Source: Celeribacter indicus (GTDB lineage Bacteria > Pseudomonadota > Alphaproteobacteria > Rhodobacterales > Rhodobacteraceae). From it: a stretch of 64,000 bases of DNA. Under the pieces are notes generated by a model that made no database searches, was not told where the DNA came from, and saw only the letters and a program-made list of their open reading frames with translations. Position numbers and translations under genes: made by a program. The stretch's first letter is position 1, and every line of letters starts with the position of its first letter. Shown in pieces: positions 8,369 to 16,759 of this stretch. Location of the stretch: positions 62,001-126,000 of the forward strand of contig NZ_CP004394.1 of NCBI RefSeq assembly GCF_000819565.1, given 5' to 3'.

Positions 8369-9531
8369 TTCCTGATAAAACTCCGTCCGATGAGCTGGCG
8401 GTGGACCTGGTTGGTCCCCTCCCAGATCTGGGTGATCTTCGCGTCGCGCATCAGCCGCTCCGCCCGGTAGTCCCGGCAATAGCCGTAGCCGCCGTGGACC
8501 TGCACGCATTCCGTGGCCATCCGCATCGCCAGGTCCGAGGCGCGCATCTTCGCCACCGAGGCCTCCATGCCGAACTCCTCCGCCCCGCCGTCGACCAGGC
8601 CGGCGACATGGTCGAGCCAGCTCTCCACCAGCACGAGCTCGCTGGCCAGGTCCGCCAGCATGAACTGGTTGCCCTGGAAGTCGAGCACCCGCCTGCCGCC
8701 CTGGACCCGGTCGCTGCCATAGGCGACCATGTCGCGGAACGCCGCCCGCGCGATGCCGAGCGCATGCGCCGCCACCGAGGGCCGCGAGCGGTTGAGCGAG
8801 CCCAGCAGGATCTTCAGCCCCTCGCCCGGCTCCCCGACCAGGTTGGCGCGCGGCACGCGGACGGTGTCGAAGGACAGCGCGCAGGTCGAGGAGCCGTGGT
8901 GGCCCATCTTCTTCTCTTTCGAGATCACGCTGAACCCCTCGGCCCCCTTCTCGAGGACCAGCACGGAGATCGCCTTCTTCGGCTCCGCGATCCCGGCCCA
9001 TTTGCCGAACAGCAGGATCCGGTCGGCCACGTCGCCATTGGTGATGAAGATCTTGCTGCCCTTCACCACGATCTCCTCGCCCTCCGGCGTGAAGGAGGTC
9101 TTCATCCCGGTCGCGTCCGAGCCGGCGGTGGGCTCGGTGATCGCCAGCGCGCCCAGCCCGCCCTCGGCGATGGCCGGCAGCAGGCGCGCCTTCTGCTCGG
9201 CGCTGCCGTATTCGATCAGCGGCTTCATCCCGTGGTAATTCGTGGCATAGATGATCCCGGTCGAGGCGCAGGCCTCCGAGAGGATCGCCACGATCTCCAG
9301 GTAGAGCCGGTAGGACATCGGCATGCCGCCATATTCCTCCGGCACGAAGACCGCGTTCAGCCCGAGCGCGTTGATCGCCTCGACATTCTCCCAGGGGAAT
9401 TCGCCGGTCGCGTCCACCCGCTCCGCATTCGGCGCGATCACCTCGTCGCTCATGCGCTGCACCTGCTCGAGGATCGCGCGCTCCTCGTCGTTCCAGCCGC
9501 GGCCTTGCAGCATCCGCTCATGCATGTTCAT
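8365..9531 (-). CDS. acyl-CoA dehydrogenase (388 aa), cassette copy 1
   Basis: An FAD-dependent acyl-CoA dehydrogenase of normal length. It has ITEPTAGSDATGMKT in the FAD/substrate-binding middle domain and a C-terminal helical domain with VQVHGGYGY. The IWEGTNQVHR segment contains the Glu expected to act as catalytic base. It would introduce a 2,3 double bond into an acyl-CoA and pass electrons to ETF; an ETF pair with the same promoter type lies at 54543-56215. If the cassette acts on cyclohexanecarboxyl-CoA, this would be the AliB step. The ATG at 9531 shares one base with the SDR stop (TGATG). An identical copy is at 42817-43983. Confidence 0.92.
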   Translation of the reverse strand: MNMHERMLQGRGWNDEERAILEQVQRMSDEVIAPNAERVDATGEFPWENVEAINALGLNAVFVPEEYGGMPMSYRLYLEIVAILSEACASTGIIYATNYHGMKPLIEYGSAEQKARLLPAIAEGGLGALAITEPTAGSDATGMKTSFTPEGEEIVVKGSKIFITNGDVADRILLFGKWAGIAEPKKAISVLVLEKGAEGFSVISKEKKMGHHGSSTCALSFDTVRVPRANLVGEPGEGLKILLGSLNRSRPSVAAHALGIARAAFRDMVAYGSDRVQGGRRVLDFQGNQFMLADLASELVLVESWLDHVAGLVDGGAEEFGMEASVAKMRASDLAMRMATECVQVHGGYGYCRDYRAERLMRDAKITQIWEGTNQVHRQLIGRSFIRK

Positions 9532-10238
9532 CAGTGGTTCATCCCCTGTGCCCCGTCGATGTAGATCGTCTCCCCGGTCAGAAAGCCGATGTCCTCCCCG
9601 AACAGCGCCGCGACCAGCCGCGCCACGTCCTCGGGCCGGCCCGGCGCCCCCGTCGGGATCCGGCTGCGCATCCAGGCGCGCACCTTCTCGCGCGCGAGGT
9701 AGTCGCGGTTCAGGTCGGTCTCGATATAGCCCGGCGCCACCGTCAGCGCCCGGATCCCGTCGCGCGCCCATTCCACCGCCATGCAGCGCGTCATCGCCGC
9801 CACCGCCGCCTTGGAGGCGCAATAGGCCAGGTTGTCGGGCACGCCCAGCTTGTCGAAGAACGAGCCGATGTTGACGATCGTGCCGCCGCCTCCCGCGCGC
9901 AGGTGCGGATAGGCCTCCCGCGCCGCCACCATCACCGCCGTCGCGTTCAGCGCCATCGTCTCCTCGAAGCTCTCCACGCTCAGCGCCGCGATCGGCCCGC
10001 CGATATGCACCCCCGCATTGTTCACCAGACCCGCCACCGGGCCCTCCGCCGCGATCGCCGCAAAGGCCGCGGCGACCGCCGCCTCCTCGGTCATGTCGCA
10101 GGCGATCTGCCGCCCCGCCGGCCCCCGGCCCGAGCGCGACAGGCAGACCACCGGATGGCCCCGCCCCTCGAGCTCCGCGGCAATCGCCGCCCCGATCCCC
10201 TTCGACGCCCCCGTGACCACGATCTGTCCCTCAGCCAT
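9531..10238 (-). CDS. short-chain dehydrogenase/reductase, cassette copy 1
   Basis: A 235-residue classical SDR: TGASKGIG cofactor motif at residues 8-15, NNAGVHIGG, active-site Ser in NIGSFFDKLG, YCASKAA (YxxxK), then a PGYIETD segment and a C-terminal GETIYIDGAQG. It is expected to oxidise a secondary alcohol (hydroxyacyl-CoA) or reduce the ketone. In an ali/bad-type pathway it would fill the BadH (2-hydroxycyclohexanecarboxyl-CoA dehydrogenase) role; that is inference. The ATG at 10238 overlaps the end of the hydratase gene by 8 nt. A longer in-frame start upstream would run far into that gene and lacks the family's N-terminus. Identical copy at 43983-44690. Confidence 0.9.
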   Translation of the reverse strand: MAEGQIVVTGASKGIGAAIAAELEGRGHPVVCLSRSGRGPAGRQIACDMTEEAAVAAAFAAIAAEGPVAGLVNNAGVHIGGPIAALSVESFEETMALNATAVMVAAREAYPHLRAGGGGTIVNIGSFFDKLGVPDNLAYCASKAAVAAMTRCMAVEWARDGIRALTVAPGYIETDLNRDYLAREKVRAWMRSRIPTGAPGRPEDVARLVAALFGEDIGFLTGETIYIDGAQGMNH

Positions 10239-11001
10239 CCCTGAACTCCGGTTTGCGTTTCTCCTCGAAGGCGGCCATGCCCTCCTCCGCATCCGCCGTG
10301 CGATAGGCCAGCGTCGAGAGATCCGCCTCGGTCTCCAGCCCCGCCTGAAGCGCCGTGTCCCCGGCCCGCTGCACCGCCCGCCGCGCCAGCTCCAGCACCG
10401 GCAGGCTGTAGCGCGTGAACCGCCCGGCGAACGCCCGCCCCGCCTCCAGCAGGTCGCCCTCCGCCACCGCGTTCACCAGCCCGATCCGCTCGGCCTCCGC
10501 CGCCGGCACGGTGCGCCCGGTCAGGATCAGCTCCAGCGCCCGCGCCTCCCCCACCAGCCGCGGCAGCCGCTGCGTGCCGCCATAGCCGGGGATCAGCCCC
10601 AGCTTGATCTCCGGCAGGCCGAACGCCGCCTGCGGCGCGGCCAGCCGGAAGGTGCAGGCCATCGCCAGCTCCGCCCCGCCGCCGAAGGCATAGCCGTTCA
10701 CCAGCGCCACGGAGGCCACCGGCAGCCGGTCCAGCTTCGCGAAGACCGCCTGCCCCAGCTCCGCCCCGTGCTTCTGCTCGGCCAGCGACCGGTGGCGCAG
10801 CTCCTTGATGTCGGCGCCGGCGCAGAACGCCTTCTCCCCCGCCCCGGTCACCAGCAGCGCCCGCACCCCCGCCATCGCCGCCACCGCGTCCAGCGCCGCG
10901 CCGATCTCGTCCAGCACCGCGAAGGACAGCGCGTTCAGCGCCTCCGGACGGTTCAGCCGCAGCACGGCAAGCCCGCCCTCCCGCTCGAGGTCTACTGCCA
11001 T
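10231..11001 (-). CDS. enoyl-CoA hydratase (256 aa), cassette copy 1
   Basis: A crotonase-fold enoyl-CoA hydratase. The oxyanion-hole segments are AFCAGADIKEL (about residue 60) and NGYAFGGGAELAMAC. Both catalytic glutamates are in place, in GGGAELA and FGLPEIKLGLIPGYGGTQRL. It hydrates a 2-enoyl-CoA; in an alicyclic pathway it would match BadK. It ends FEEKRKPEF, a common crotonase C-terminus. Four bases separate it from the ligase stop and it overlaps the SDR start, so the genes are translationally coupled. Identical copy at 44683-45453. Confidence 0.92.
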   Translation of the reverse strand: MAVDLEREGGLAVLRLNRPEALNALSFAVLDEIGAALDAVAAMAGVRALLVTGAGEKAFCAGADIKELRHRSLAEQKHGAELGQAVFAKLDRLPVASVALVNGYAFGGGAELAMACTFRLAAPQAAFGLPEIKLGLIPGYGGTQRLPRLVGEARALELILTGRTVPAAEAERIGLVNAVAEGDLLEAGRAFAGRFTRYSLPVLELARRAVQRAGDTALQAGLETEADLSTLAYRTADAEEGMAAFEEKRKPEFRDG

Positions 11002-11005
11002 CCGT

Positions 11006-12628
11006 TCACACCCCCTGTTTCCGCGCCCCGTAGCGCACCGGCTCCGGCGACAGCGCGCCCCGCGCCACCATCTGCGCCAGCTCGCGCTTGAGGATCTTCC
11101 CGCTCGCCGTCAGCGGCAGGTCCTCCACCGCCGCGAACCATTCCGGCATGTCGAATTTCGACAGCCCCTCCCGCGCCAGATGCGCCAGCATCTCCGCCGC
11201 GCCCACATCGCCGATCACCGCAAGGCACACCTTCTCCCCCAGGCGCGCGTCCGGAACCCCGAACGCCGCCGCCTTCTCCACCCGCGGATGGCTCAGCGCC
11301 AGCGCCTCGATCCGCGACGGGAAGATGTTGTGACCGCCCCGGATGATCAGGTCCTTGATCCGCCCCTCGATCCGCAGGTTGCCCTGCCCGTCGAACGAGC
11401 CCAGGTCGCCCGACAGCAGGTAGCCGTGCCGGTTCATCGTCCGCTCCGTCGCCGCCTGGTTGGCAAAATATCCCAGCATCATCGCCGCGCCGCGCCCGCC
11501 GATCTCCCCCGACTGGCCGGGCGCAAGCTCCCGGTCCGGATCCTCCGGGTCCCAGATCCGCACCTCATAGGCCGGACCGCCCCGCCCGCAGGTCCGGATC
11601 CACACCTCCGGCGGATCCCCCGGATGGGTGTATTGATGCGACGAGCATTCCGTCATCCCGTAGATGTTCTGCGGCGCGATCCCCTGGTCTACGAAGGCCT
11701 TCGCCACCACCTCGGGGATCGGCGCCCCCGCCATGTAGAAGGTCTGCACCTGCCCCAGACGCTCCAGACCCCGCCGCTTCTGCTCGGCCAGGATGTCCAT
11801 CGCATGCGTCGGCACCCCCAGAACATAGGTCGCCCCCGTCTCCGTGATCCAGTCCAGCCGGCTCATCCCCTCCGGCGGGTCGTCCATCACCAGCGTCCCG
11901 CCGCACACCAGCCATTGCCCCAGCGCCACCCAGGCGATGTGATGCGAGAACGGGCTCAGCGTCAGGATCACCGACTGATCCGACAGCGCCCAGTCCCGCG
12001 CCAGGTCCCGCGCATTCGCCAGAAGCGTGTTGCTCGAATGCATCACGCATTTCGGCCGCCCCGTCGTCCCCGAGGTGAAGGCCAGGTAGACCACGCTGTC
12101 CGGGTTGCCATGCGCCACCCGGTTCACCTGCGTGATATGGCCCGGAAACCGCTCCGGCGTATAGACCTTCCCCAGGCTCGGCACCTCCGACAGCATCGCC
12201 TCGAAGTCCCGCTCCGCCCGGTCCGCGCCCCAGCCCGGCTCCGTCACCAGCGCCCGCGCCCCCAGCTCGTTCAGAAGCTCCACGATCTCGGCGCAGGTGT
12301 AGCTGCGGTGCAGCGACGGGTTGCAGGCGATCCCCTCCCGCGCGCAGGCCAGGAAGGTGATCACCACCTCCACACGGTTCGACATCCACACCGACAGACG
12401 GTCCCCCGCCACCAGGCCCTCCTCCACAAGGTTGTCGGCCATCGCGTCGACCCGCGCCTTCAGTCCCTGCCAGTCCAGGAACACCCGCCCGTCGCGCAGC
12501 GCCATCGCCTCCGGCCGCGCCTGCGCATGCCGCGCCAGAAGCCCGTAGAAGGTCTCCCCCCGCCACAGCCCGGCCTCGTAATAGCCCCGCGCCGTGCCCG
12601 GATCGTGAAGTGTCAGGAACGGTTTCAT
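11006..12628 (-). CDS. AMP-forming acyl-CoA ligase (540 aa), cassette copy 1
   Basis: An ANL-superfamily adenylating enzyme that activates a carboxylic acid to its CoA thioester through an acyl-AMP. Visible signatures are the P-loop YLAFTSGTTGRPK (about residues 180-192), the A5-type IYGMTE, the hinge region SGDLGSFDGQGNLRIEGRIKD, and the C-terminal PLTASGKILKREL with the catalytic Lys. The substrate is unknown; cyclohexanecarboxylate (AliA-like) is a candidate because of its neighbours. It lies 16 nt downstream of the BadI/MenB-like crotonase. Identical copy at 45458-47080. Confidence 0.92.
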   Translation of the reverse strand: MKPFLTLHDPGTARGYYEAGLWRGETFYGLLARHAQARPEAMALRDGRVFLDWQGLKARVDAMADNLVEEGLVAGDRLSVWMSNRVEVVITFLACAREGIACNPSLHRSYTCAEIVELLNELGARALVTEPGWGADRAERDFEAMLSEVPSLGKVYTPERFPGHITQVNRVAHGNPDSVVYLAFTSGTTGRPKCVMHSSNTLLANARDLARDWALSDQSVILTLSPFSHHIAWVALGQWLVCGGTLVMDDPPEGMSRLDWITETGATYVLGVPTHAMDILAEQKRRGLERLGQVQTFYMAGAPIPEVVAKAFVDQGIAPQNIYGMTECSSHQYTHPGDPPEVWIRTCGRGGPAYEVRIWDPEDPDRELAPGQSGEIGGRGAAMMLGYFANQAATERTMNRHGYLLSGDLGSFDGQGNLRIEGRIKDLIIRGGHNIFPSRIEALALSHPRVEKAAAFGVPDARLGEKVCLAVIGDVGAAEMLAHLAREGLSKFDMPEWFAAVEDLPLTASGKILKRELAQMVARGALSPEPVRYGARKQGV

Positions 12629-12644
12629 CCTCTGCCTCCCCTGC

Positions 12645-13424
12645 TCACTGGCCGAATTTCGACGGGTCCGGACGCCGCCGCCCGCTGAAGCTCTCGCTGA
12701 GCTCCCCGTGCTCCGCAGAGCGCAGGTATTGCGTCAGAAGAAGGTCGTGCGTCACCCGCGACAGGCCCCCCACACCGCCGTGGCGCGCGTTGAACGCCCC
12801 CTTGATCGCCGCCAGCGCAAAGGACCCCCGGTCCGCGATCTCCAGCGCGAACTCCCGCGTCTTCTCCGCAAGCTGGTCGTCCGGAACCACCCGGTTGATC
12901 ATCCCGATCTCCAGCGCCTCCGCCGCCGTCATCTTGCGGTTGCAATACCAGATCTCCTTGGCCCGCTTCTTGCCCACGAGATCCTCCAGATACCACGTCC
13001 CGTAGCCCGCATCGAACGACCCCATCATCGGACCCACCTGCCGGAACACCGCGCTCTCCTTCGCGATCGTCACGTCGCAGACCACCTGCAACACGTTGCC
13101 GCCCCCCACCGCGAACCCGTTCACCGAGGCGATCACCGGCTTCTGGAGCTTGTCGATCGCCTCGTACATCTCCAGAACCGGCAGCGTCCCCGCATACAGC
13201 GTCGTCTGCTCCATCCCGTCCTTCTGGCCCCCGATGCAGAAGAACCGCTCCCCCGCCCCCGTCAGAACCACCACACGCGTCCGCGTCTCCCGACGGATCC
13301 CCTCGATACAGTCCCGGATCTCGTGACACATCCGCGCCGTGAACATGTTCCCGTGGTCCGGACGGTTCAGCGTGATCACCCCCACAGGGCCCTCCTCGAA
13401 ATACTCGATCTCTTCAAAACCCAT
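12645..13424 (-). CDS. MenB/BadI-like crotonase, cassette copy 1
   Basis: A 259-residue crotonase whose middle section, GSFDAGYGTWYLEDLVGKKRAKEIWY, is the pattern of the MenB (dihydroxynaphthoyl-CoA synthase) and BadI (2-ketocyclohexanecarboxyl-CoA hydrolase) branch rather than of ordinary hydratases. The catalytic Glu of hydratases is not conserved; the Asp of SFDxGYG is present. BadI cleaves the ring of 2-ketocyclohexanecarboxyl-CoA to pimeloyl-CoA. No other men genes are present, so a catabolic ring-opening or C-C-cleaving role is more likely than menaquinone synthesis. It heads the cassette, with a strong SD (AAGGAGGG) before the ATG at 13424 and a sigma-54 promoter at 13485-13500 outside the repeat. 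Identical copy at 47097-47876. Confidence 0.85.
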   Translation of the reverse strand: MGFEEIEYFEEGPVGVITLNRPDHGNMFTARMCHEIRDCIEGIRRETRTRVVVLTGAGERFFCIGGQKDGMEQTTLYAGTLPVLEMYEAIDKLQKPVIASVNGFAVGGGNVLQVVCDVTIAKESAVFRQVGPMMGSFDAGYGTWYLEDLVGKKRAKEIWYCNRKMTAAEALEIGMINRVVPDDQLAEKTREFALEIADRGSFALAAIKGAFNARHGGVGGLSRVTHDLLLTQYLRSAEHGELSESFSGRRRPDPSKFGQ

Positions 13425-13484
13425 CCCGAATTCCCTCCTTAAACGCGTGGTGCCCCGCCGCCGGGGGCTCTTGCCCGACCCTTA

Positions 13485-13500
13485 CGCAAGGGGCGTGCCA
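13485..13500 (-). promoter_or_regulatory. sigma-54 promoter for the ten-gene operon (cassette copy 1)
   Basis: Minus-strand TGGCACGCCCCTTGCG is a perfect core match. It starts 36 bp beyond the right edge of the repeat, so it is not part of the duplication. The leader to the ATG at 13424 is about 50 nt. It is divergent from the site at 13558-13573, with 57 bp between. Confidence 0.8.
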
Positions 13501-13557
13501 GAACCGGGGAAGGCGGGAGATTTCCGGGCGTGGCCGCGCCGCCGGTCGCGGCGCGCG

Positions 13558-13573
13558 TGGCACCGGATTTGCG
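13558..13573 (+). promoter_or_regulatory. sigma-54 promoter for alcohol dehydrogenase and second TRAP receptor
   Basis: TGGCACCGGATTTGCG is a perfect core match. Its -12 GC is 42 nt upstream of the ATG at 13614. Confidence 0.8.
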
Positions 13574-13613
13574 CCGTTCGGGGGGCGATCCCACTGTCCG
13601 GACTGGAGACGAG

Positions 13614-14666
13614 ATGTATTGTGAATGCATGCACGAATTCGCCGCGCCCCTGGTGCACGAGGAGCGGGAAGAGGCCGCGCCGACAGGCAGCGAGGTGCTG
13701 TTGCGCATCACCGCCGCGGGGCTGTGCCACAGCGATCTGCACATCCACAGCGGGGAGTACGATCTCGGCCATGGCCGGCGGCTGGACTTCGCCAGCCGGG
13801 GGCTCGAGCTGCCGGTGATCCTCGGCCACGAGATCGCCGGGGAGATCGCGGCCTGCGGCCCGGAGGCGACGGGGCTCGACCCCGCGCGCACCTATGTCGT
13901 CTATCCCTGGCAGGGCTGCGGCGGCTGCCGTGTCTGCCTCGAGGGGCGGGAGAATTTCTGCCCCACCCCGCGCAACCTCGGCTTCCACACGGATGGCGGG
14001 TTCGCGAGCACGCTGCGCGTCGCGCATCCGCGCTACCTGTTTGACATCGGCGATCTCGATCCGGCGCGGGCGGCGCCGCTGGCCTGTTCCGGCCTCACCT
14101 CCTTTTCCGCGCTCAAGAAGGTGGAGGAGACCATCGCGGAGGTGCCGCTCGTCCTCATCGGCGCCGGCGGGCTCGGGCTCATGTGCATCGGGCTGACGCT
14201 GGCGCTCGGGGGGCTGCCGCCGGTGGTGGTGGAGATCGACCCGGCCAAGCGCGAGGCGGCGCTCAGGGCCGGCGCGGGACATGTGGTCGACGGCACCGCG
14301 CCCGACGCGCTGGCGCAGGTCCGGGAGGCCGTCGGGGCGGTGGTGCCCGCGGTGATCGACTTCGTCGCCGCGCCCGCGACGGCGGGCCTGGCCTTCGACC
14401 TGCTGGGCAAGGGCGGCAGGATGGTCCTCGTCGGGCTGTTCGGCGGTGCCTCCGACTGGCCGCTGCCGCTCATCCCGCTCAAGGCGGTGAGCATCCTCGG
14501 CTCGGTCGTCGGCAGCCTGCCGGAATTCCGCGAGCTGGTCGACCTCGCCCGCGCGGGAAAGGTGCCGCCGGTGCAGACCACGCTCTATCCGCTCGCGGAG
14601 GCGAATGCGGCGATGCGGGCGCTCGGGGAGGGGCGCGTCGTCGGGAGGGCCGTGCTCGTGCCCTGA
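13614..14666 (+). CDS. zinc-dependent alcohol dehydrogenase (MDR, 350 aa)
   Basis: The catalytic-zinc Cys is in AGLCHSD (about residue 39) and GHEIAGE follows. The structural-zinc cluster is GCGGCRVCLEGRENFC, and the Rossmann motif is VLIGAGGLGLMCIG. It should oxidise an alcohol, or a hydroxyacyl-CoA as in the Had-type 6-hydroxycyclohexenylcarbonyl-CoA dehydrogenases, with NAD(P). The exact substrate is unknown. The ATG at 13614 was chosen because GGAGACGAG precedes it and because the longer upstream frame would begin before the predicted transcription start. The TRAP receptor follows 36 nt downstream, so the two are probably co-transcribed. Confidence 0.87.
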   Translation: MYCECMHEFAAPLVHEEREEAAPTGSEVLLRITAAGLCHSDLHIHSGEYDLGHGRRLDFASRGLELPVILGHEIAGEIAACGPEATGLDPARTYVVYPWQGCGGCRVCLEGRENFCPTPRNLGFHTDGGFASTLRVAHPRYLFDIGDLDPARAAPLACSGLTSFSALKKVEETIAEVPLVLIGAGGLGLMCIGLTLALGGLPPVVVEIDPAKREAALRAGAGHVVDGTAPDALAQVREAVGAVVPAVIDFVAAPATAGLAFDLLGKGGRMVLVGLFGGASDWPLPLIPLKAVSILGSVVGSLPEFRELVDLARAGKVPPVQTTLYPLAEANAAMRALGEGRVVGRAVLVP

Positions 14667-14702
14667 ACCCGGAGAGATCATGCAACGAGGGAGGAGACCC
14701 AC

Positions 14703-15848
14703 ATGAAGACCACCATCAGACACCTGTTCGCGGCAGGCTGCGCCGCGGCGCTCGTCGGCGCGGGACCCGTGGCCGCGGCGGAACAGCTGACCTTCGCCGT
14801 CGGCTTTCCCTCGGGCAGCACCGTGGTGCAGAGCCTCGAGACATTCGTCGAGAAGGCGAAGGAGTACGGCGGGCCGGAGATCAAGCTCTTTCCGCTCTCG
14901 CTGCTCGACCTGAAACAGACGGGACCGGGGCTGCGGGACCATATCGTCGACATGGGCTATGTGATCATGCCCTACCATCCGGCGGAATATGCCAACAGCA
15001 ATCTCGGCGCGGATCTCAACATGCTGGCCACGGTGGGCGAGCGGATCGAGGCGCCGGGCTTCGCGATGACCGGGGCGCTGACCGAATACATCATGCTCGA
15101 CTGCCCCGAATGCGTCGCGGAATTCGCGCGCCAGCAACAGATCTACCTGGGCGGCATCTCGACCCATGACTACGCGCTCCTGTGCACCACGCCGATCCGG
15201 GAGGTCGCGGATCTCCAGGGCAAGAAGATGCGTGTCGCCGCGGACAACTGGGGCCGGTGGGCCGAGGCGATGGGAGCGACGCGGGTCAGCATCTCCGCCA
15301 ACGAGACCTATGAGGCGCTGAGCCAGGGCGTCGTGGACTGTACCGTGGTGCATGCGGCGGACCTTCTGGACCTGCAACTCATGGACGTGACGAAATACAT
15401 CACCCTCGGCGTTCCCGGCGGCCTGTTCGCGGGCGTGGGCGCTGCGAATATCAACATCGACACCTGGCGCGGGTTGTCCGCGGAGGCGCGGGCCGCGCTT
15501 CTGAAGGCGGCGGCCTACAACAGTGCGGATCTGTCCAACAACTACTATCTCCGCCCGATGGAGGCGCTCGAGCAGGCGCGCGCGAACGGGATCGAGATCA
15601 TCGAGGCCGGACCGGAGCTCACCGAGGCGACCGAGGCCTTCGTGGCCGAGGACACGGCGGTGATCGCGGAGCTCTTCACCGACAATTACGGGGTGGAGAA
15701 CGCCGGGGAAAAGGTCGCGACGATCCGCGCGCTGGTGGAGAAGTGGAAGGGCCTGACGAGGGATGTGCGCGATGTCGAGACGCTCGCGCAGATCTACGAG
15801 GAGGAGATCTTCTCGAAGATCGACCCCGCCACCTACGGGATGGAATGA
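14703..15848 (+). CDS. TRAP transporter substrate-binding protein (orphan, paralog of 31043)
   Basis: 381 residues with a signal peptide (KTTIRHLFAAGCAAALVG... cleaved near VAAAEQ) and a DctP-type receptor domain. It aligns along its length with the receptor at 31043-32194: GFPSGST, IKLFPLSLLDLKQT, CPECVAEFA, ISANETYEALSQGVVDC and VPGGLFAGVG. No membrane subunits are adjacent. Because its paralog sits with a DctQ/DctM pair, the two receptors probably feed the same membrane complex with different solutes; this is inference. The SD is GAGGGAGGAG. Confidence 0.9.
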   Translation: MKTTIRHLFAAGCAAALVGAGPVAAAEQLTFAVGFPSGSTVVQSLETFVEKAKEYGGPEIKLFPLSLLDLKQTGPGLRDHIVDMGYVIMPYHPAEYANSNLGADLNMLATVGERIEAPGFAMTGALTEYIMLDCPECVAEFARQQQIYLGGISTHDYALLCTTPIREVADLQGKKMRVAADNWGRWAEAMGATRVSISANETYEALSQGVVDCTVVHAADLLDLQLMDVTKYITLGVPGGLFAGVGAANINIDTWRGLSAEARAALLKAAAYNSADLSNNYYLRPMEALEQARANGIEIIEAGPELTEATEAFVAEDTAVIAELFTDNYGVENAGEKVATIRALVEKWKGLTRDVRDVETLAQIYEEEIFSKIDPATYGME

Positions 15849-15928
15849 ACCGCGGCCCTGGCCGGGGCATCCCGGTCGGGGTCCGTTATTGCAGGACCGG
15901 GCGGGGTGCCGTGCCGGTCCGGCCGCGG

Positions 15929-16747
15929 TCACCGCACATAGGCGGTTCCGGGGCTGCGCAGCGCGTGGCGGGTCATCACCGCGACAAGATGCGCCCGGTA
16001 TTCGGCGGAACCGTTCAGGTCGGCGATCATGCCGCCCGCGTCGGGTTCCATCCCCTCGACGGCCTCCGGCGTGAAATCGGCGGCCAGCGCCGCCTCGGCC
16101 TCGGTCCAGCGGAAGACGCCGTCATTGCCCGCGCCGGTGACGCCGACGCGCACCCCGGTCCCGCGACGGCTCACGAAACTGCCCGCGACGGGATAGCGCG
16201 AGGCCTGGCTGCACAGTTTGGCATAGCCCGCGAAGTCCGGCAGCGGGAAGGAGAAACGCAGGATGATCTCCCCCTCCTCGAGGGCGGTGCCGAACAGCCC
16301 GTCGAAGAAGTCGTCGGCCGGGATGCTGCGCCGGTCGGTCACCACATCGGCACCGAGCGACAGCACGGCCGCGGGATAGTCCGCCGAAGGATCGTTGTTG
16401 GCGACGGAGCCGCCCATCGTGCCGACATGGCGGACCTGCGGGTCCGCGATGCTGCCGGCGAGCGCGGCGAGGGCGGGAATGGCTTCCTTCACCGCCTCCG
16501 ATGTCGAGGTCTCGAAATGCGTCGTCGCCGCGCCGATCTCGAGCCGGTCGCCGGTGCGCCGGATGCCGTTCAGCTCGGGAATGGCACGCAGGTCGATCAG
16601 GACATCGGGCGCGGCGAGGCGGTTCTTCATCGTCGGAATGAGCGTGTGCCCGCCGGAGACGAAGCTCGGGTTGTCGAACTCCCCGAACAGCCCGGCGGCC
16701 TCCGCGAGCGTCTTCGGCCGGCGATAGGCAAATTCGTACATATACAT
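15929..16747 (-). CDS. FAD-binding medium subunit of a CO-dehydrogenase/xanthine-dehydrogenase-type hydroxylase (CoxM-like)
   Basis: 272 residues of the molybdopterin-dehydrogenase FAD-binding family. It has FVSGGHTLIPTMKNRLAAPDVLIDL (the first FAD motif) near residues 31-55 and GTMGGSVANNDPSADYPAA (the second) near residues 109-127, then a C-terminal CO_deh_flav_C region. It carries electrons from the 2Fe-2S subunit (16760) to an acceptor. It is the last gene of a CoxG-CoxS-CoxM order read from 17714. The molybdenum-binding large subunit is not here but at 35088-37436. Two tandem near-start ATGs (16747, 16741) are possible. Confidence 0.92.
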   Translation of the reverse strand: MYMYEFAYRRPKTLAEAAGLFGEFDNPSFVSGGHTLIPTMKNRLAAPDVLIDLRAIPELNGIRRTGDRLEIGAATTHFETSTSEAVKEAIPALAALAGSIADPQVRHVGTMGGSVANNDPSADYPAAVLSLGADVVTDRRSIPADDFFDGLFGTALEEGEIILRFSFPLPDFAGYAKLCSQASRYPVAGSFVSRRGTGVRVGVTGAGNDGVFRWTEAEAALAADFTPEAVEGMEPDAGGMIADLNGSAEYRAHLVAVMTRHALRSPGTAYVR

Positions 16748-16759
16748 CCCGCGGCCCTC

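Larger units (their letters stand above)
6848..13449. repeat. 6602-bp direct repeat, copy 1 (six-gene acyl-CoA cassette)
   Basis: The sequence matches 41300-47901 at a constant offset of 34452. I found no difference in the stretches compared or in any reading frame. The left boundary is 6847 (a) versus 41299 (g); the right boundary is 13450 (g) versus 47902 (a). No inverted repeats, target-site duplications or transposase genes are seen at the edges. The two copies flank 27.85 kb of unique sequence in direct orientation. Confidence 0.97.

Noticed and set aside
10805..12688. Long plus-strand frame (627 codons) opposite the ligase and hydratase genes, also at 45257-47140
   Set aside because: Its product is an Arg/His/Pro-rich sequence with no fold-like pattern. 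It is the antisense shadow of well-supported genes with clear motifs, a common effect in GC-rich DNA.
12645..13424. Annotating the cassette crotonase as menaquinone-biosynthetic MenB
   Set aside because: There are no other men genes and the operon is catabolic; the BadI branch fits better.
6848..13449. The 6.6-kb repeat as a composite transposon or insertion sequence
   Set aside because: No transposase, terminal inverted repeats or target-site duplications are visible at either edge; the content is purely metabolic.
15849..15929. ACCGCGGCC ... GGCCGCGGT inverted repeat as a terminator between convergent genes
   Set aside because: The arms are more than 60 nt apart and there is no T-tract; it may be chance in GC-rich DNA.
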